In this document: piece after piece, positions 12,886 through 24,932 of the stretch
Layout: each line of letters starts with the position of its first letter
Numbering within the stretch: position 1 is the stretch's first letter
Origin: Diphasiastrum complanatum
Lineage: Eukaryota > Streptophyta > Lycopodiopsida > Lycopodiales > Lycopodiaceae
Direction of reading: 5' to 3'
DNA: 64,000 bases
NCBI GenBank assembly: GCA_029204225.1
Contig: CM055108.1
Coordinates: forward strand, 1,779,463-1,843,462
Notes under the pieces: model-generated
Seen by the model: the letters and a program-made list of their open reading frames with translations, nothing else
Databases searched by the model: none
What the model was told of the DNA's origin: nothing
Made by a program: the position numbers and the translations under genes

Positions 12886-13869
12886 TATAACAATAGTAAT
12901 GGTAAACTAGCAATGGTAGAAGAGAGCTTGATCGTAAAAGTTCACGAAATCAGAAAGCAAGAGTGATGGAAAAGAGGTGGCAAAAAAACAGAAGTATTTG
13001 AGGTCTTTGGTATATTAATGATATATCGACAGATTAGACAAGTATTTAATGAAAGTGCGTCCTTTCTTTTGAAGGTACAGACTCAACAATAAAGTATCTA
13101 TTCCTAAAAAGCAAAAATAAATAAATAAATGTAGCAGAATAACATCCACTAGATAAATAAGATAATGTCTGTGAGATCCATAGGTTCTCAATTAAAATAC
13201 TGGAATAGAGACATTCAATAACACTGATCTGAATTCTTACTCAAATAATAGATCAAGAATTAATCATCACACTCAAGAATCATCACTATTCCTTTGAATC
13301 CTTTGACAATAATTAAGTATCTATTTATGATTCGTCAATCATAAATATTTAGATTCATATAATTCATCAATCATAATTTTCTAGAATCCAAAACCATAAT
13401 CATTTACAGGATACTGGAATATATGTCCAACATAACTCAGGAAAAGTAAGAATCACTCCAAAATCTTTCCATTGAGAAAATACTGGATTTTAGGAATATT
13501 TTTCAAATAGGATTCTTTAACTGAAATGCAAGATTCAAGTTCTATAACCACTGGTATGTGTTCTAGATTGAACACATACCAAAATGGCAATCATCTTCAA
13601 CTACAAAAACTTTAGATTACAATCTAGAATCAAATCTAGATATCCAAAGTCCTGTTGAACATCAATTCAGATTTTATTCTTGGATTCATTATGATTTGTT
13701 ATCCAATTGAGCATTCTGGGATATACTCACTATTGAGCTGAGTCTATTCCTTAACTAAGAAATACTTTATCTCAAGAATATTGTATATCCAATGCACATA
13801 ATTTTAACTCGATGAACCCAAATGATTCACTTATCATGCGTCTTACAAGAAATATAAAAAAATCGTCAG
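12886..13869. other. AT-rich spacer, nothing recognised
   Basis: No coding motif or repeat was seen apart from short AT-rich runs. The gypsy A LTR similarity begins at its right end. Confidence 0.5.
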
Positions 13870-14184
13870 TAGGGCCTCCATTCTCTAGTAGGGTAAGCCT
13901 TAGAGGATGAGATTTAGTTTAGGGTTATATCTTTTAGGTTAAGCCGTCATTTGAGTCAGTTCCTAAGTAGAGAAACGAGAGAAGAGTGGATCTTGCCCGA
14001 AATACTCACCCACTCACTGTAGATCTTCTCATCTTTCAACCTCGTGGTTAGTTGAAAGCCATAGCCATTGGTTGGGAAAGCCACAATGCCTAGTCGGAGC
14101 CGTAACGTGTTCTAGTTGGGAGTCCGCCATGGCACTCGTTAGTTGGAGCCATAGCCAGAGTTGAGGGATGCGTACCAGCCAACA
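13870..14184 (+). repeat. Gypsy A 5' LTR, 3' part only
   Basis: Matches 17786-18100 almost base for base and ends ccaaca right before the primer site. The first 285 or so bases of the LTR, present in the copy at 17502, are missing here. Confidence 0.85.
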
Positions 14185-14185
14185 T

Positions 14186-14199
14186 TGGCGCCGTTGTCG
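14186..14199 (+). other. Primer binding site of gypsy A (tRNA-Asp type)
   Basis: TGGCGCCGTTGTCG starts two bases after the LTR end. It matches the tRNA-Asp-type primer site common in plant Tat/Athila elements. Confidence 0.85.
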
Positions 14200-14675
14200 C
14201 TCTTTTTCTCGATTTTTTTACTGTGATTTTTTTTGCTACTTCTTGTTTTGCTTATTTTACGTTCTAGCTGTTCTTATCGTCCTTGCTTGTTTGCTTTTCG
14301 CATCCTTCTTGATTTTTTCCATCTGCTAGGGTTTAAGATTTTTTCTAATCCTTCCAGCCTTCAGTTCCCATCAGCAGTTCGAGGAGGAGGCCGTTGTTCG
14401 AAGAAGAGGAAAGGAGGTGTTTGAGGAGGAGGCCATTTTTCGAAGAAGAGGAGAGGAGGCAGCTGTCCGAAGAGCTCAAGTGCCCGCTCGTTGAGGAGTG
14501 ATTGAGCTTCATGGCATCAGCGAGGTCTTCAAAGGGGAATTAGCGAGGCCTTCATCCGCACCATCAGCACACGCATTAGCACCTTGTTTTTGCCTCATAG
14601 CGTGTCCGTTTTTGCAGGGATTCAGCAGCATGAGGGTGGACAAGAGTCACTGGTGTTTTTTGTCTGCCGTGCACA

Positions 14676-14895
14676 CGTTTTCAGAAGCGTGACATCTGCT
14701 CGTTTTAATCTGCTCAATGGTCCATCTGCTCATTTTCCTTTGCTCAGAGATTCATCTGCTTATTGGTGTGTTTTGCCTACAGCTCACACATTTTCAGAAG
14801 TGTGACTGCTCGTTTTTATCTGCTCAACTGCCCATCTGCTCATTTTTCTCTGCTCAGAGGTTCATCTGCTTATTGGTGTGTTTTGCCTACATCCC
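14676..14895 (+). repeat. Two tandem copies of a ~110-bp unit in the gypsy A leader
   Basis: Copy 1 is about 14676-14784 and copy 2 about 14785-14895. Both carry ttttcagaag, repeated ctgctca cores and the shared block ttattggtgtgttttgccta. Between about 14900 and 15003 a shorter unit, gagcaactactcgaactgtc, is also present twice. Confidence 0.8.
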
Positions 14896-15099
14896 ACACG
14901 TGAGCAACTACTCGAACTGTCTGGCATCTGAAGGCATCAGCAGGGTGGCCCATCACCAATCGCACTTCCATCAGGTTCTGAGCAACTACTCGAACTGTCT
15001 TGCATGGCCTACCATTGACGAAGAATATACTTTTTCTTTCACACAGTTTTTACAAAAACTGATGAGCATGTTCTTCAATCCTTGACAGCTTCATCTCTA

Positions 15100-15103
<4 letters not shown>

Positions 15104-15148
<45 letters not shown>
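15104..15148. repeat. (CT)n microsatellite in the gypsy A leader
   Basis: About 45 bp of CT dinucleotides, entered through a tctatctat run. Confidence 0.95.
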
Positions 15149-15150
<2 letters not shown>

Positions 15151-15353
15151 TGGATTGGTGCACTCCTTCTACACTAGTCCTTTGCACATCACACACGTTC
15201 TGCCTACATTTTGCTACATGCACCGTGTCCATAGTAAGCTTGGACCTCAAGAAGTGTGGTTACTTCAAAACTGTCTTATCTTTTGGAAAATCAAGGTTGA
15301 AGGAGCAGGGTGCAGGGATCAGGTGGTAGCAAAACAAAACTTCATCTCTTTTA

Positions 15354-16690
15354 GTGACTTCCTACGTGGAAGCATCGTCCTCATCTAGTGAGGTTGATAT
15401 CCTTCACCACCTTGAGGGTTGGCAAAAAGCACAACAAGCTCAAATGGAGAAGCTAACCTCAGAATTCCAAAAGGTATTGAAGATGTCGCTGAAAAAACTT
15501 TTCCAGTCTGTGAGAATGTCTAGTGTCCTATTTGTTCTCAAAACCACACCACCAATGAGTGCCCGCACATAAGAACATATTTCCCACATGCGACACGACC
15601 TATGTATCGGCCTTATAGGCCATCTGGAACTCAGCAGTATACACCAAATTACAATCCAAATCCATCCGCGCCGAGGCCAGGACAATACCAACCCAGGCCA
15701 ACAGGCCCAGTTCATTATCAACCCAGACAACCATTTGTAGTCAATCAGCCTGTCCCACATGTACAATCTCACATGATTGATACTGGCTATGTCGATCCTG
15801 CTACCTATTATGTCGAGGATCCCAATGCCAATGTTTATCAAGCAGAGACGAGTTACTCTTATGAAATAACACAGCGTGGATACAAACCCAATCAACTTCA
15901 ATATCATACACAACCTATAGCATATGCTGCGCCATCAATGCCAATTTTATGTGGTTGTTTTGTGTGTGCGGGACGACATCCTAGCATTCGTTGCCTTGAT
16001 AAATTATAATGTCCACCTCTTTGTGAAAATTGTGGCATAGAGCACCATATCAAAGACTGTCCAAAGCGACCTAGTCCTGCAGCTCCTATTCATCCAAGTA
16101 AAGACAATCCTGATCAGAGTCTTGACTTGAGCCCAACATCGGCAGGCTAGCGAAGCTGCAACAAAATGAACCAATAAGCTCCCGCCTGCTCCGTCCAGTG
16201 ACAGAACCACACCAATCATCTATCCTAACCCCAACGAGGAGATCCAGTTGAGAGATAAATATCAAAAGCTCATCCATGAAGCTGATAATAAGGAGGAGGC
16301 TATAGTCACACCTAGAGATCAAACCCCAGATAACCCAACCATAGAAGGAGCCGAGATATGGGGAGATTTGCTTCAAGCAAATGTTACCCTTCCATTTGGA
16401 GCACTCTAGAAGTACACCGGAAAATGGCGGAAAGAGTTATGCTCAATTGAAGATCACATTCCATCACGAGACCTCCCTAAGGTGCCTCTGCATCTGACTA
16501 ATCCTGCAAGCGACAAGGGAAATATATGCATTCCTACAACTTACGGACATTCCCGCATTGTCTTGGCCGTATTAGATGGCGGATCGGGCATAAACATAAT
16601 ATGAACATCCTTGATGAAGGAGTGGGGTCTTCAAGCTTCCATGAAACGACCGAACTGTCAACTTCAAATGGCAAATAAAAGTGTATGTGA
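15354..16690 (+). pseudogene. Gypsy A gag-protease remnant
   Basis: Gag starts with VEASSSSSEVDILHHLEGWQ at about 15360, shifts frame near 15480 and continues with a Cys/His motif (CPICSQNHTTNECPH). A Pro/Tyr/Gln-rich region (15600-15930) follows, then two knuckles near 15950-16065 (CFVCAGRHPSIRC and CENCGIEHHIKDC) separated by an in-frame stop. The protease signature DGGSGINII is at about 16575-16602, followed by a stop. DGGSG replaces the more usual DTGAS and is also seen in gypsy D. The gene is inactive: one clear frameshift and several stops. Confidence 0.82.
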
Positions 16691-16761
16691 AGAATTGAAA
16701 AAGATTATCTATGTTAGATATAGGGGTCTTATGTTTTTACATCAAGCATCTAGGTGTAGGA

Positions 16762-17434
16762 TGTTGATAGGAATAAATTTGGCATAGATGGCAAATTATG
16801 CATTTCCACTTGTAATGCCACTATTGAGCCAAAATAGAGTAAGAGGCTAAATACGTGCCAATTAGAGTGTAGACAAATGTAAAGTTTTTGTTTGATGAAT
16901 TCCAGGAGGTCCAATAAGATTTAGAGGTGGAACTTTGTGAGGTCCAATAGGAAATTGAGGTGTGCTTGAATATAGTCCAATAGAATTAAGAGATGCATGG
17001 ATCAATGATCTAATAGGATCAAGAGGTGACAAAATATGGTCCAATCATAGTTAAGCATAGTGGTAGCTCGTGGACCTACTAGTATCATTGTACTCCTCAT
17101 TTTGAATCTAATTGATTTGGTAATTTCATGGATTTTGTGAGTTATTGGATTTCTAGCTTTCTCTCTCTACCCGAGAGCTCATGATGCATTTTCTCTCTCT
17201 ACCTGAGGAGAGCAACTTGTTTTTACTTAGATTATTTTTTGAATACTTCCTACACGTGTGAGTGAGAGTTGGAAGTGATTGAATGCATGTAGTAGTGTGT
17301 TTTTGCCATAGGATCTAAGATTGATCTTGAATCTCAATCTAGTCTTGATCTTGGTGCATCTACACACCTTAGGAGATCACAAGTACATGTAGTGGACAGT
17401 CCACACATGTGAAATTCAACATGGTATCAGAGCC
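16762..17434 (+). repeat. Copia LTR plus primer binding site, lodged between gypsy A pieces
   Basis: A sequence starting TGTTGATAGG ends in ttcaaca at 17421. It is followed at once by TGGTATCAGAGCC (17422-17434), the initiator-methionine tRNA primer site typical of copia elements. The next 67 bases look like a copia leader and then stop at the gypsy LTR at 17502. The left end of the LTR is inferred only from its TG. Confidence 0.65.
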
Positions 17435-17501
17435 TATCTAAGGTTACCATGCATTTTGATCCATCTAAGTGAAAAATTTTCATCAATCTTGAGCTAGAAG
17501 T

Positions 17502-18100
17502 TGTCAAGGCCCATTTTCCTAGCTATCTTATTCTATGGTCCATTGGGGATTTGTCCCATGGTACCAAGCTAAGCCTATGTGGTCTAGTTGTCCCATAGTG
17601 CCTTTTTGTAAGTGACCACCACTCCAAGTATATATAGGAGTGAAAGAGTCCATTTTTAAAAAAGAACCTCATTTGCAATACATGCCTATCTTTCTCTCTG
17701 AGTGTTCTCCCTTGTGTGGTTTCATGTGCTGTGTTACTTCACATTGTATTGTATATTATTCATCTAGCAACAGGTTAAGTTAATCTAGGCCCTCCATTCT
17801 CTAGTAGGGTAAGCCTTAGAGGATGAGATTTAGTTTAGGGTTTTATCTTTTAGGTTAAGTTGTCATTTGAGTTTGTTCCTAAGTAGAGAAACGAGAGAAG
17901 AGTGAATCTTGCCCAAAATACTCACCCACTCACTATAGATCTTCTCATCCTTCAACCTCTCGATTAGTTGGAAGCCATAGCCATTGGTTGGGAAAGCCAC
18001 AATGCCTAGTCGGAGCCATAACATGTTCTAGTTGGGAGTCCGCCATAACGCTCGTTACTTGGAGCCATAGCCAGAGTTGAAGAATGCGTATCAGCCAACA
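17502..18100 (+). repeat. Full-length gypsy A LTR
   Basis: It runs from TGTCAAGG to GCCAACA. Its last 315 bases match 13870-14184. No polypurine tract precedes it, since the sequence before it is copia leader. The flanking pentamers (gaagt, tataa) do not match. It therefore sits next to a rearrangement rather than at an ordinary element end. Confidence 0.7.
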
Positions 18101-18164
18101 TATAAAGTCCTACTTTTGAAAGGAAAACAATTTTTTGTTATTTATTGAAATGATCAGAATAAAT

Positions 18165-18554
18165 CTAGTCCAGTAAAAAGTTAATAATGTCCATATAAAT
18201 TGATGTTTCCGATTGAATACGCATTATATGTTTCTCTGAAAATTCATTAGAAATGGGATCAAACTGATTTTTTGTTTGGAGGCGGGATATATAATCAGCA
18301 TTTTGATGATCCTTGCCTCTTCTTAATTCTACTTCATAATTAAACTCATCTAATAACAATACCCATCTAGCTACCCTACTTGAAAGATCAGGTTTATTCA
18401 CTAGATGTTTCAATGCATAGTGATCTACATGAAAAACAAAAGCGTATTCTAAAAGATAATGTCTAAATTTCTTTACTAAATAAATCATTCCGAGTGCTTC
18501 ATGCTCTGTAGCAGAATAGTTCTTTTCTGATGATGTTGCATGGCAGTTATCCAA
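18165..18554 (-). pseudogene. Gypsy RNase H fragment in minus orientation
   Basis: Reads SSEKNYSATEHEALGMIYLV, KKFRHYLLEYAFVFHVDHYA, then HLVNKPDLSSRVARW and GKDHQNADYISR. These are the second half of a gypsy RT-RNase H. The start is cut at about 18550 and the end runs into the gypsy LTR at 18100 after two stops. The integrase that should follow it is found 3 kb away on the other strand (21383). Confidence 0.85.
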
Positions 18555-21078
18555 GGATTAATTGTGGTCTGACGGTGGTAACTTAAAAAAGTTGATTCTT
18601 CAAATTAACTCAGAAATTTCAAGTTACTAGCACCCTATTAAAGAAGCTTGTGTTTCTTGGTGCTCATTTATCAATGTGTAATCTTGATCTTTGTATATTG
18701 TTTCCCGGTTATGGTTAGAAGAAAATTGAATTTTCTTTTTCCATGGACAATTTGCTTGTCATTTGCTCTTATCAACTTGGCATTCGGCTTTCAGCAAAGT
18801 AAGCCCAGTTATGGAACTTAAGTACCATTATTCGTGGTCAAGCAGTATTAATCGGTTTTTGGAGGGAATTTTTCGAAGCTGATCTTGATGGAATGAAGGT
18901 AGCGGTACAGTTCTCAGGCATATACCCAGTCTAGGAATCTGATTCCTTGGTACGATGCTATTTAAACCATTTAACTCTGGAGTGGGTACTCCCAGTAAAT
19001 AAGGTTAAATTGTGTTTTTCGGTTTTCTCCTTTTCAAGTCGGTGGAACACCGATCAGTTGGTTTTGTGTTCTTGATGATTTTAATCATTAAATTTGAACG
19101 GGCCAAAAGCTTTTGAGATACTTGTTAAAGTGATTATTGGAATAAAAAGAGGTAATTCTTTATTTCACAATCTTTGTGTGAATACAAGAAAAGAAGTACT
19201 CGAGTCCAAATTTTATGAAATTCCCATTAACGAAGTAATTCTTAAGCCAGTTCAATGGAAAGGAAAAATAGTCCATCTTTATTTTAAATTGGTAGTTGTT
19301 GGAACTGATCAAAAGTTAAAAGTAATTTCATTTTCAGTTAAAATCCTATTGTAGATTCTATATCGGTGATTCTACCCAAGTATAGGCTAGAAATAAAATT
19401 GTTTCAGACTTTTTCCTTCAGTAAATTTTAAAAACATTTACTAATGTCATCATATCTTCTTAGTACCTTAGCTAAAATAGATTTTTAGGGAACTGAAAAT
19501 TGTAAGGAGAGAAGAAGAGTGGACATCAAGGGTAGTAAGTGTGATTGGGAAATGTATTTTGCAATTAGGATTTTAGGAATCCCAATAAATAATTGCTTAA
19601 TATAGGATATTAATTTCCTAGATGAATCCATTTAGTTGAATTCATAACTGATATCTTTGTGGCCATTGAGTTTTCCACAATTTTGGATTTCAATTGTGAT
19701 GTTATAAGAGGAATCTGATACATGGATTATATTGGATCTGTTAATTGATAGAAGCTTGTCCCTAGAGTTAATGCTCTTGGATCCAGTGGGATTCGAAGCT
19801 TATCATTTTTCTCATTACATAGAATGTAATGAGAAACCATGTTAATTCTTCCGTTTAGATCACAAGATCAGGTGTGGATTTGGATATCCATCTAATAGGC
19901 ATGCCGGTCATCCAAATAAAGGAATTCTCCAGAGTATGAGGAACAAGAGATAATATCCTATGTGGATTATAGGACAACTAGATGATCAGTGGATCTCTAG
20001 AATATCGTATATGAAAGTTAAGGATTTTCTGGAAGGAAAAGCTGATGGTATGGGACATCAGTAATTTTGGAAAGAGAATTCTAGAACTGTAAAGATCTGA
20101 TGATCAATGGTGTGTTTTATTACCTAGTCGCGATATGGGAAAAATAAAACCGTTTGATCAAATGTGGGGTATTTTGGAAAATTTTGAGGTTTAATCTAGA
20201 TCCCAGTGTGGTATCTCATTGTTTACAAAATCAAAGGCCCTCAAATCTATTTCTCGCTTTCTTGATTAATCTTTTACTTCTTAGTGATTTCCTGATATAA
20301 GACATCAGATTGGTTTATATAAATCTTTCCGGCATGAAGTTATTCTTCTAAAAGACTGTTATGTCATATAAATTACTACTTGTGTGAATAGACTTGGAAT
20401 TCAGATAAATTCCAAGGTTTAAGTGTTTCAATTTATTAAACCTAGAATATCTCTTGTTGCATAAATGGATTTCATAGGAATGATAGTTCTGTCACTAGGA
20501 TTGAAAATATTTAAAGGGAAAGTCTTGGTTGTAATAGAGTGAATCCTTTATTGGAATGCACTTATTACTGACTTTTCTTGGATTTGGATATTTTGATAGA
20601 TCATCTTTCCAGTTAACTTTTATTGAAATTGATAATTTCTTTAAATAGAGGGGTGAAGTGGTGGGATAAAATTCTATTTAGGAATCTGTGGGTTGCATAG
20701 TTTTGGAAGAGAACCAATGTGGTATAGAAATGAGATTGTTCTGAAAGTAATTTCGAATAGATTCAAAGTAAGATACCTAATTGGAACTTTCCGAATAAGA
20801 GAAATTCTCTAGGGATTGTGTGGACAATCTGGAACTAGAATAGGTTTAATATTTGAATCATTATCTATAAGTAGTACAATGAAAGGTCAAAGGTTACTAA
20901 TTCCATTTTGGTTGGAATAGAAGTAAGTTTGATCAAAATTTAAGTCTGAGAGTTCTGTATTGGATCAACCTAATCTTAGTTAGTACTAAAATTAGAGAGG
21001 GGTTGATTAAGTGGGAGAAACTATATAATTAGAGGTAAGTTGGATTGGAAATATGTTGAGAGTGAATGTTATTCATCT
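18555..21078. other. AT-rich stretch, no recognisable gene
   Basis: An 86-codon open frame at 19094-19354 (+) has no motif I recognise. The base composition and the gypsy pieces on both sides suggest internal or flanking DNA of gypsy B. No LTR ends or RNA genes were seen. Confidence 0.4.
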
Positions 21079-21240
21079 CAGAGATTTGCAAATGAGATTC
21101 TTTTTTTAAAAATGGACTCTTTCACTCCTACATATACTTGGAGTGGTGGTCACTTACAAAAAGGCAGTGTAGGACAAATAGACCATATAGGCTTAACTTG
21201 GTACCATGGGACAAACCCCCAATGGACCATAAACAACTAA
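21079..21240 (-). repeat. Inverted copy of part of the gypsy A LTR
   Basis: The reverse complement matches about 17525-17680, including the blocks tggtccattgggg, tcccatggtaccaag and gtgaccaccactcca. Similarity fades on both sides. The two copies form an inverted pair around 3 kb. Confidence 0.8.
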
Positions 21241-21382
21241 ACTAACTTAAATTGAACTTATTCAGAGTTCCAATCTTTTAGACTTAGGCTTAGAACTAAA
21301 CAACTTTAAGTCGTTACAACATGGCGCAAAGGCCTAAACTTGACTGATCCAGTTCTAGGCTTAAGTCTGTATCATTTTCAAG

Positions 21383-22522
21383 ATGGCTCAAATATTCATA
21401 GAATATCAGCCTACATTATACGATTATAAAATATTGTATAAATTAGGAGCCGACGATAATCTTCGTCGATGCTTAGAACCCATTGAGACGACCACTGTAA
21501 TAAGTGCATTACATGAGGAAGATTTGGGGGGTCAGTATGCTCTTAAAAATACTGCAAGTAAGATCCTTAATGCTAAATTATTTATTCAAAAATGTGATGC
21601 ATGTCAGAGGATGGGAAAACCCAGCTTCGCGACACATTGGCCGCTTACTCTAATTATTCCCTTAGCACCCTTTGAGAAGTGGGGGATAGATTTTGTAGGG
21701 CCTATCAAACCGATCACTCATAAAACTTGTCGACGTTACATTCTTGTTGCTACAAACTATGCTACCAAGATGGTAGAGGATAAAGCCACAGTTAAAAATG
21801 ATGCTAAGTCTATAGCAAAGTTTTTATTCCCAAACATTATCACACGTTATGGATGCCCCTTAGAACTCGTTAGTGATAGGGGAACCCATTTTCTTAATCA
21901 GACCATCGAGGCTATGTTGTCATACTTCTCCATTACACATCGCCAAGTCACTCCATATAATCCTAAAGCTCAATGGGCTTACGGAGTGGGCAAAGAAAAT
22001 TTTGTCTAAATAAAGTAACGGAAACGCATTCTTCTGATTGGGATCAGAAGTTACCATCTGTCTTATGGGCATACAGAAGTGCCGAAAAGATCACAACTAG
22101 GCAGACTCCATACTATCTTGTCTATGGAATGCATCTCATATTACCAATAGAATTTGAAGTTTCGACATTTCGCATTAGTAATGAAAAGCGAATGGATGAA
22201 CATGATAGTCTCCCGGAGCGGATGATAGCTTTGACGCAACTGGAGGAGGATCGTCGTCTTTCATTAATTGAGACTGAACAAGTTCAGAATAAAAGAAAAG
22301 AAATTTTCGATCAATCTATTAAAAAAATGAAAAATGGAACGAGGGGACTACGTGCTTCTGTATGATAACAGACACATGTTGTTTCCTGGAAAATTACATA
22401 CCAGATGGATGGGACCTTATAAAGTCATAGAAGTTTTTAACAATGGATTCAGTTAGCCGATCTTGAAAGACATTTACTTGATACTCGAGTAAATGGCTCA
22501 AGAGTGAAGCGCTACTACGACT
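21383..22522 (+). pseudogene. Gypsy B integrase
   Basis: In order: linker YKLGADDNLRRC, zinc-binding region with CDACQRMGKP, catalytic-core start EKWGIDFVGPIKP (first Asp), ELVSDRGTHFLNQTIE (second Asp), then a frameshift at about 21975 just where the catalytic Glu is expected. It resumes as SVLWAYRSAEKITTRQTPYY, and YDNRHMLFPGKLHTRWMGPY is readable in a third frame at about 22360-22430. The His of the GGH motif is replaced (GGQYA). It is inactive through the frameshifts. It complements the RNase H piece at 18165-18554 in order but not in orientation. Confidence 0.88.
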
Positions 22523-22539
22523 AATTTCCGATGAATATG

Positions 22540-23260
22540 GCGAAGTTCAGTTTTTTTGCGAAACATGCAAAATTTTTTATACTATTCACATTTCATCCAG
22601 TTTTAAAAACCCGTCACCTTTGGTCCAATAATTTCCACTGTAGTTTGCAAAATTTGCGACACTTGCACCTTCGCATTTTTTGCCCGTATGTTGTAACGAA
22701 ATTTGCGATATTGTTCACATTTCATCCAACTTGTTATTTCCAGTTTTGAAACTTCACTGCATTGATACTTTCCGCTGCATTTTTGCGAACATGTCGATAC
22801 CTTCAATATTATATTCCTTGTGAAATATATGACACCATTATGGAATATGCTATGTTAAGTAGATCCACCATTTTTGGAAAAACGGAAATTGCGACACTTC
22901 AACCTTCGCATTTTTACCTTCGTTCCATCCTTGACCTTCCGAAAATTTGCAAAAAAAAATAATATTTTGCTAGTATGTTGCATATCATTTTGTTATGTTC
23001 CTTTGTTTCCACCATGTTTCTCCATGATAACAGCATATTGGAAATATGCGAAAAACCTGACACCTTCACAATTATAATTTTCATGATAGTTTGCGAGAAA
23101 TGCGATACTATTTTGGAATTTGTTATGTTGCTCAATTTACCATTTTGGAAAGTGAAAAGTGTGACGCAATGAACCCATGCATTTTTCACCCATACATTTT
23201 TTCGCCTATACATTTTTTTGCTCATACATTTTTCGCTCATTTGTTATAACGAAAAAAACG
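22540..23260 (+). repeat. Repeat-rich 3' region of gypsy B
   Basis: Short units recur: gcgatattgttcacatttca near 22703 with a variant at 22578, cgcattttt and cgtatgttgtaacg near 22670-22700, and four or five tandem ~16-bp variants of catttttcgcctata at 23172-23245. No coding potential was seen. Plant gypsy elements of the Tat lineage are known to carry hypervariable tandem repeats before the 3' LTR. Confidence 0.6.
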
Positions 23261-23917
23261 ACAGTCTTCGCTACCAACCATACACATTGTTTCATAGATT
23301 GTATATATTATTTATTTTCATTTATGGTCTATAGATGCTTGAGTATAGTTTTTTGTTTGATTGGATCTCCAGACAAGTCTATTAAAATGAATGAATGTTA
23401 TTTTCTTGCATTTGGTGCTAGAAATAGGAGCATTTAACTCAAAAGAGTATCTGGGATACTCAGAGTTGAATTTTAATCATTTGATATCTTAATGATTCTC
23501 CTAGAGTCTCTAGTTGAATGAATTATCATGTCTTAGAAATGGATTCTAAGGATAGTTGTACTTGAAAGTTTTTTATGAATTGTCTGCTAGAGTTTGTAAA
23601 GAATTTCAAATTGTAATTATTATTATTTTTCTTTAACTTTAATTTCTAAAGTTAGGTAATACTTCACTCAATTGGTTCATGTAAATGTTTTACATGAAGG
23701 TGATGTTACTAACTTGTATTGAGTGTAACCTGATTGAGAAATTTATTACTTAGTGTACTTTTCAAACTTGAGTCGTACTCCAGAACAGAGACTAACGATA
23801 GGAAATAGGTTTATCTCTGAGTACTTGTTTGATGTGAAAGTCAGACTAAGGATAATGATTTTCTTGGTTAGTATTGAAAGTTAAAGGAACTGTAATTCTT
23901 TCCTGTTTTGAAAGTTT
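23261..23917. other. AT-rich stretch before the gypsy B polypurine tract
   Basis: No coding motif was recognised. Probably the untranslated 3' part of gypsy B. Confidence 0.45.
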
Positions 23918-23930
23918 AAGGAGGGAAGAA
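23918..23930 (+). other. Polypurine tract of gypsy B
   Basis: aaggagggaagaa lies immediately before the TGTTATGG start of the LTR. Confidence 0.75.
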
Positions 23931-24525
23931 TGTTATGGCCATATTCGGCTAAGGACCTAGAATAGTCCTAATATGGTAGACCGGCCCTCCAATGTTCGAG
24001 ATTATTGGTCACGCCATGATTTAATTCCATGTCAAGGCCAGTTTGTGACTAATTACCTTGAGAGGGCCCAGGCACTCTAATTGAGACATATGGAATATTG
24101 CATGTCTGTGTGACGGATATAGGCAAGAGGATTGCATGAAGAGATGTGATCTATTTATAATTGACCTACATGGGGATTGCATGGTTAGATGCATAGGACT
24201 CTACTCTCTATATAATGAGGTAGGGATTCTCACGTACTCATATTGGATTTAAGTTACCAGTTCCTCTCTTCTCCTCTTGCTTCACACGGCATGGCTTGGG
24301 GTCTAGATCCAATTTTGATCTAGGATTGGTTGGGTGGTTTGGCTCCATAGTCTCTCCTATTGTGTTCTCCTATCCTCATCTTTTTGTCGTCTTGTCTTTT
24401 GCTGCTCTGGAGCATTCTGCTTTGTTTTCGACAAAATTTGAATTTGAAGGTTCACTTCGATTCTGCTCCTTGTCATGATAACGGTCTACTACTGCATGAC
24501 CCTATCTATACAATGAATACAATCA
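23931..24525 (+). repeat. Gypsy B 3' LTR
   Basis: It begins TGTTATGG after a polypurine tract. A TATA-like ctatataatgag lies near 24215. The end is placed at aatca (24525) because copia D coding sequence begins soon after. No second copy was found in the window, so the right end is approximate. Confidence 0.6.
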
Positions 24526-24529
24526 AATT

Positions 24530-24932
24530 TTGGATTTAACTAGCACTTGTCTTCTGTATAACCTGATCTTTTGCATCTGTTGCAAATCTTCCTATCACTA
24601 GAATTTTTTTGTTGTTTTCCTGATTGTTGATCATTTGTCTTGGATTACACTCAATCTTGGGATTGAGCCAGCATGTATCTACTGTATGCCCGTCTCTTCT
24701 GCATCTCACACAAAGTCTTCTTGTCTGCACCTTGCTGCTTCGACATCCCTTTGCTCTTCCAGTTGCTTTTGCTGGTCCCCTCTACTTGCTGGTCATGATT
24801 CTGCCTCTGATTTGACTCCCTCTTAGGCTTGAATTGTTTCTTGGATTTTTCTTTGTTGTCGTAGAGGGCCTGGCCAGAACCATCTTTGTGCTCAAGATGT
24901 TCTTTGGCCTTGACTTCCTCTCGAATCTCAAC
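24530..24932 (-). pseudogene. Copia D gag, distal part
   Basis: The minus-strand frames carry a basic linker (KKQFKPKRES, SNWKSKGMSKQQG) and Cys/His knuckle-like pieces (CEMQKRRAYSRYM; CVRCRRDGHTVDTCW). They continue the gag interrupted at 30906 by copia C. A frameshift lies near 24690, and the coding stops at 24536. The pol part is missing. Confidence 0.75.

Larger units (their letters stand above)
13870..16761 (+). mobile_element. Gypsy A: LTR fragment, primer site, leader, gag and protease
   Basis: The left part is a Ty3/gypsy element on the plus strand. It has the last 310 bp of its 5' LTR, a tRNA-Asp-type primer site, a 1.1 kb leader with tandem repeats, a decayed gag and the aspartic protease. 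RT, RNase H and integrase are missing. At about 16.7 kb the element gives way to a copia LTR. A full-size LTR of the same family lies at 17502-18100. Confidence 0.75.
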
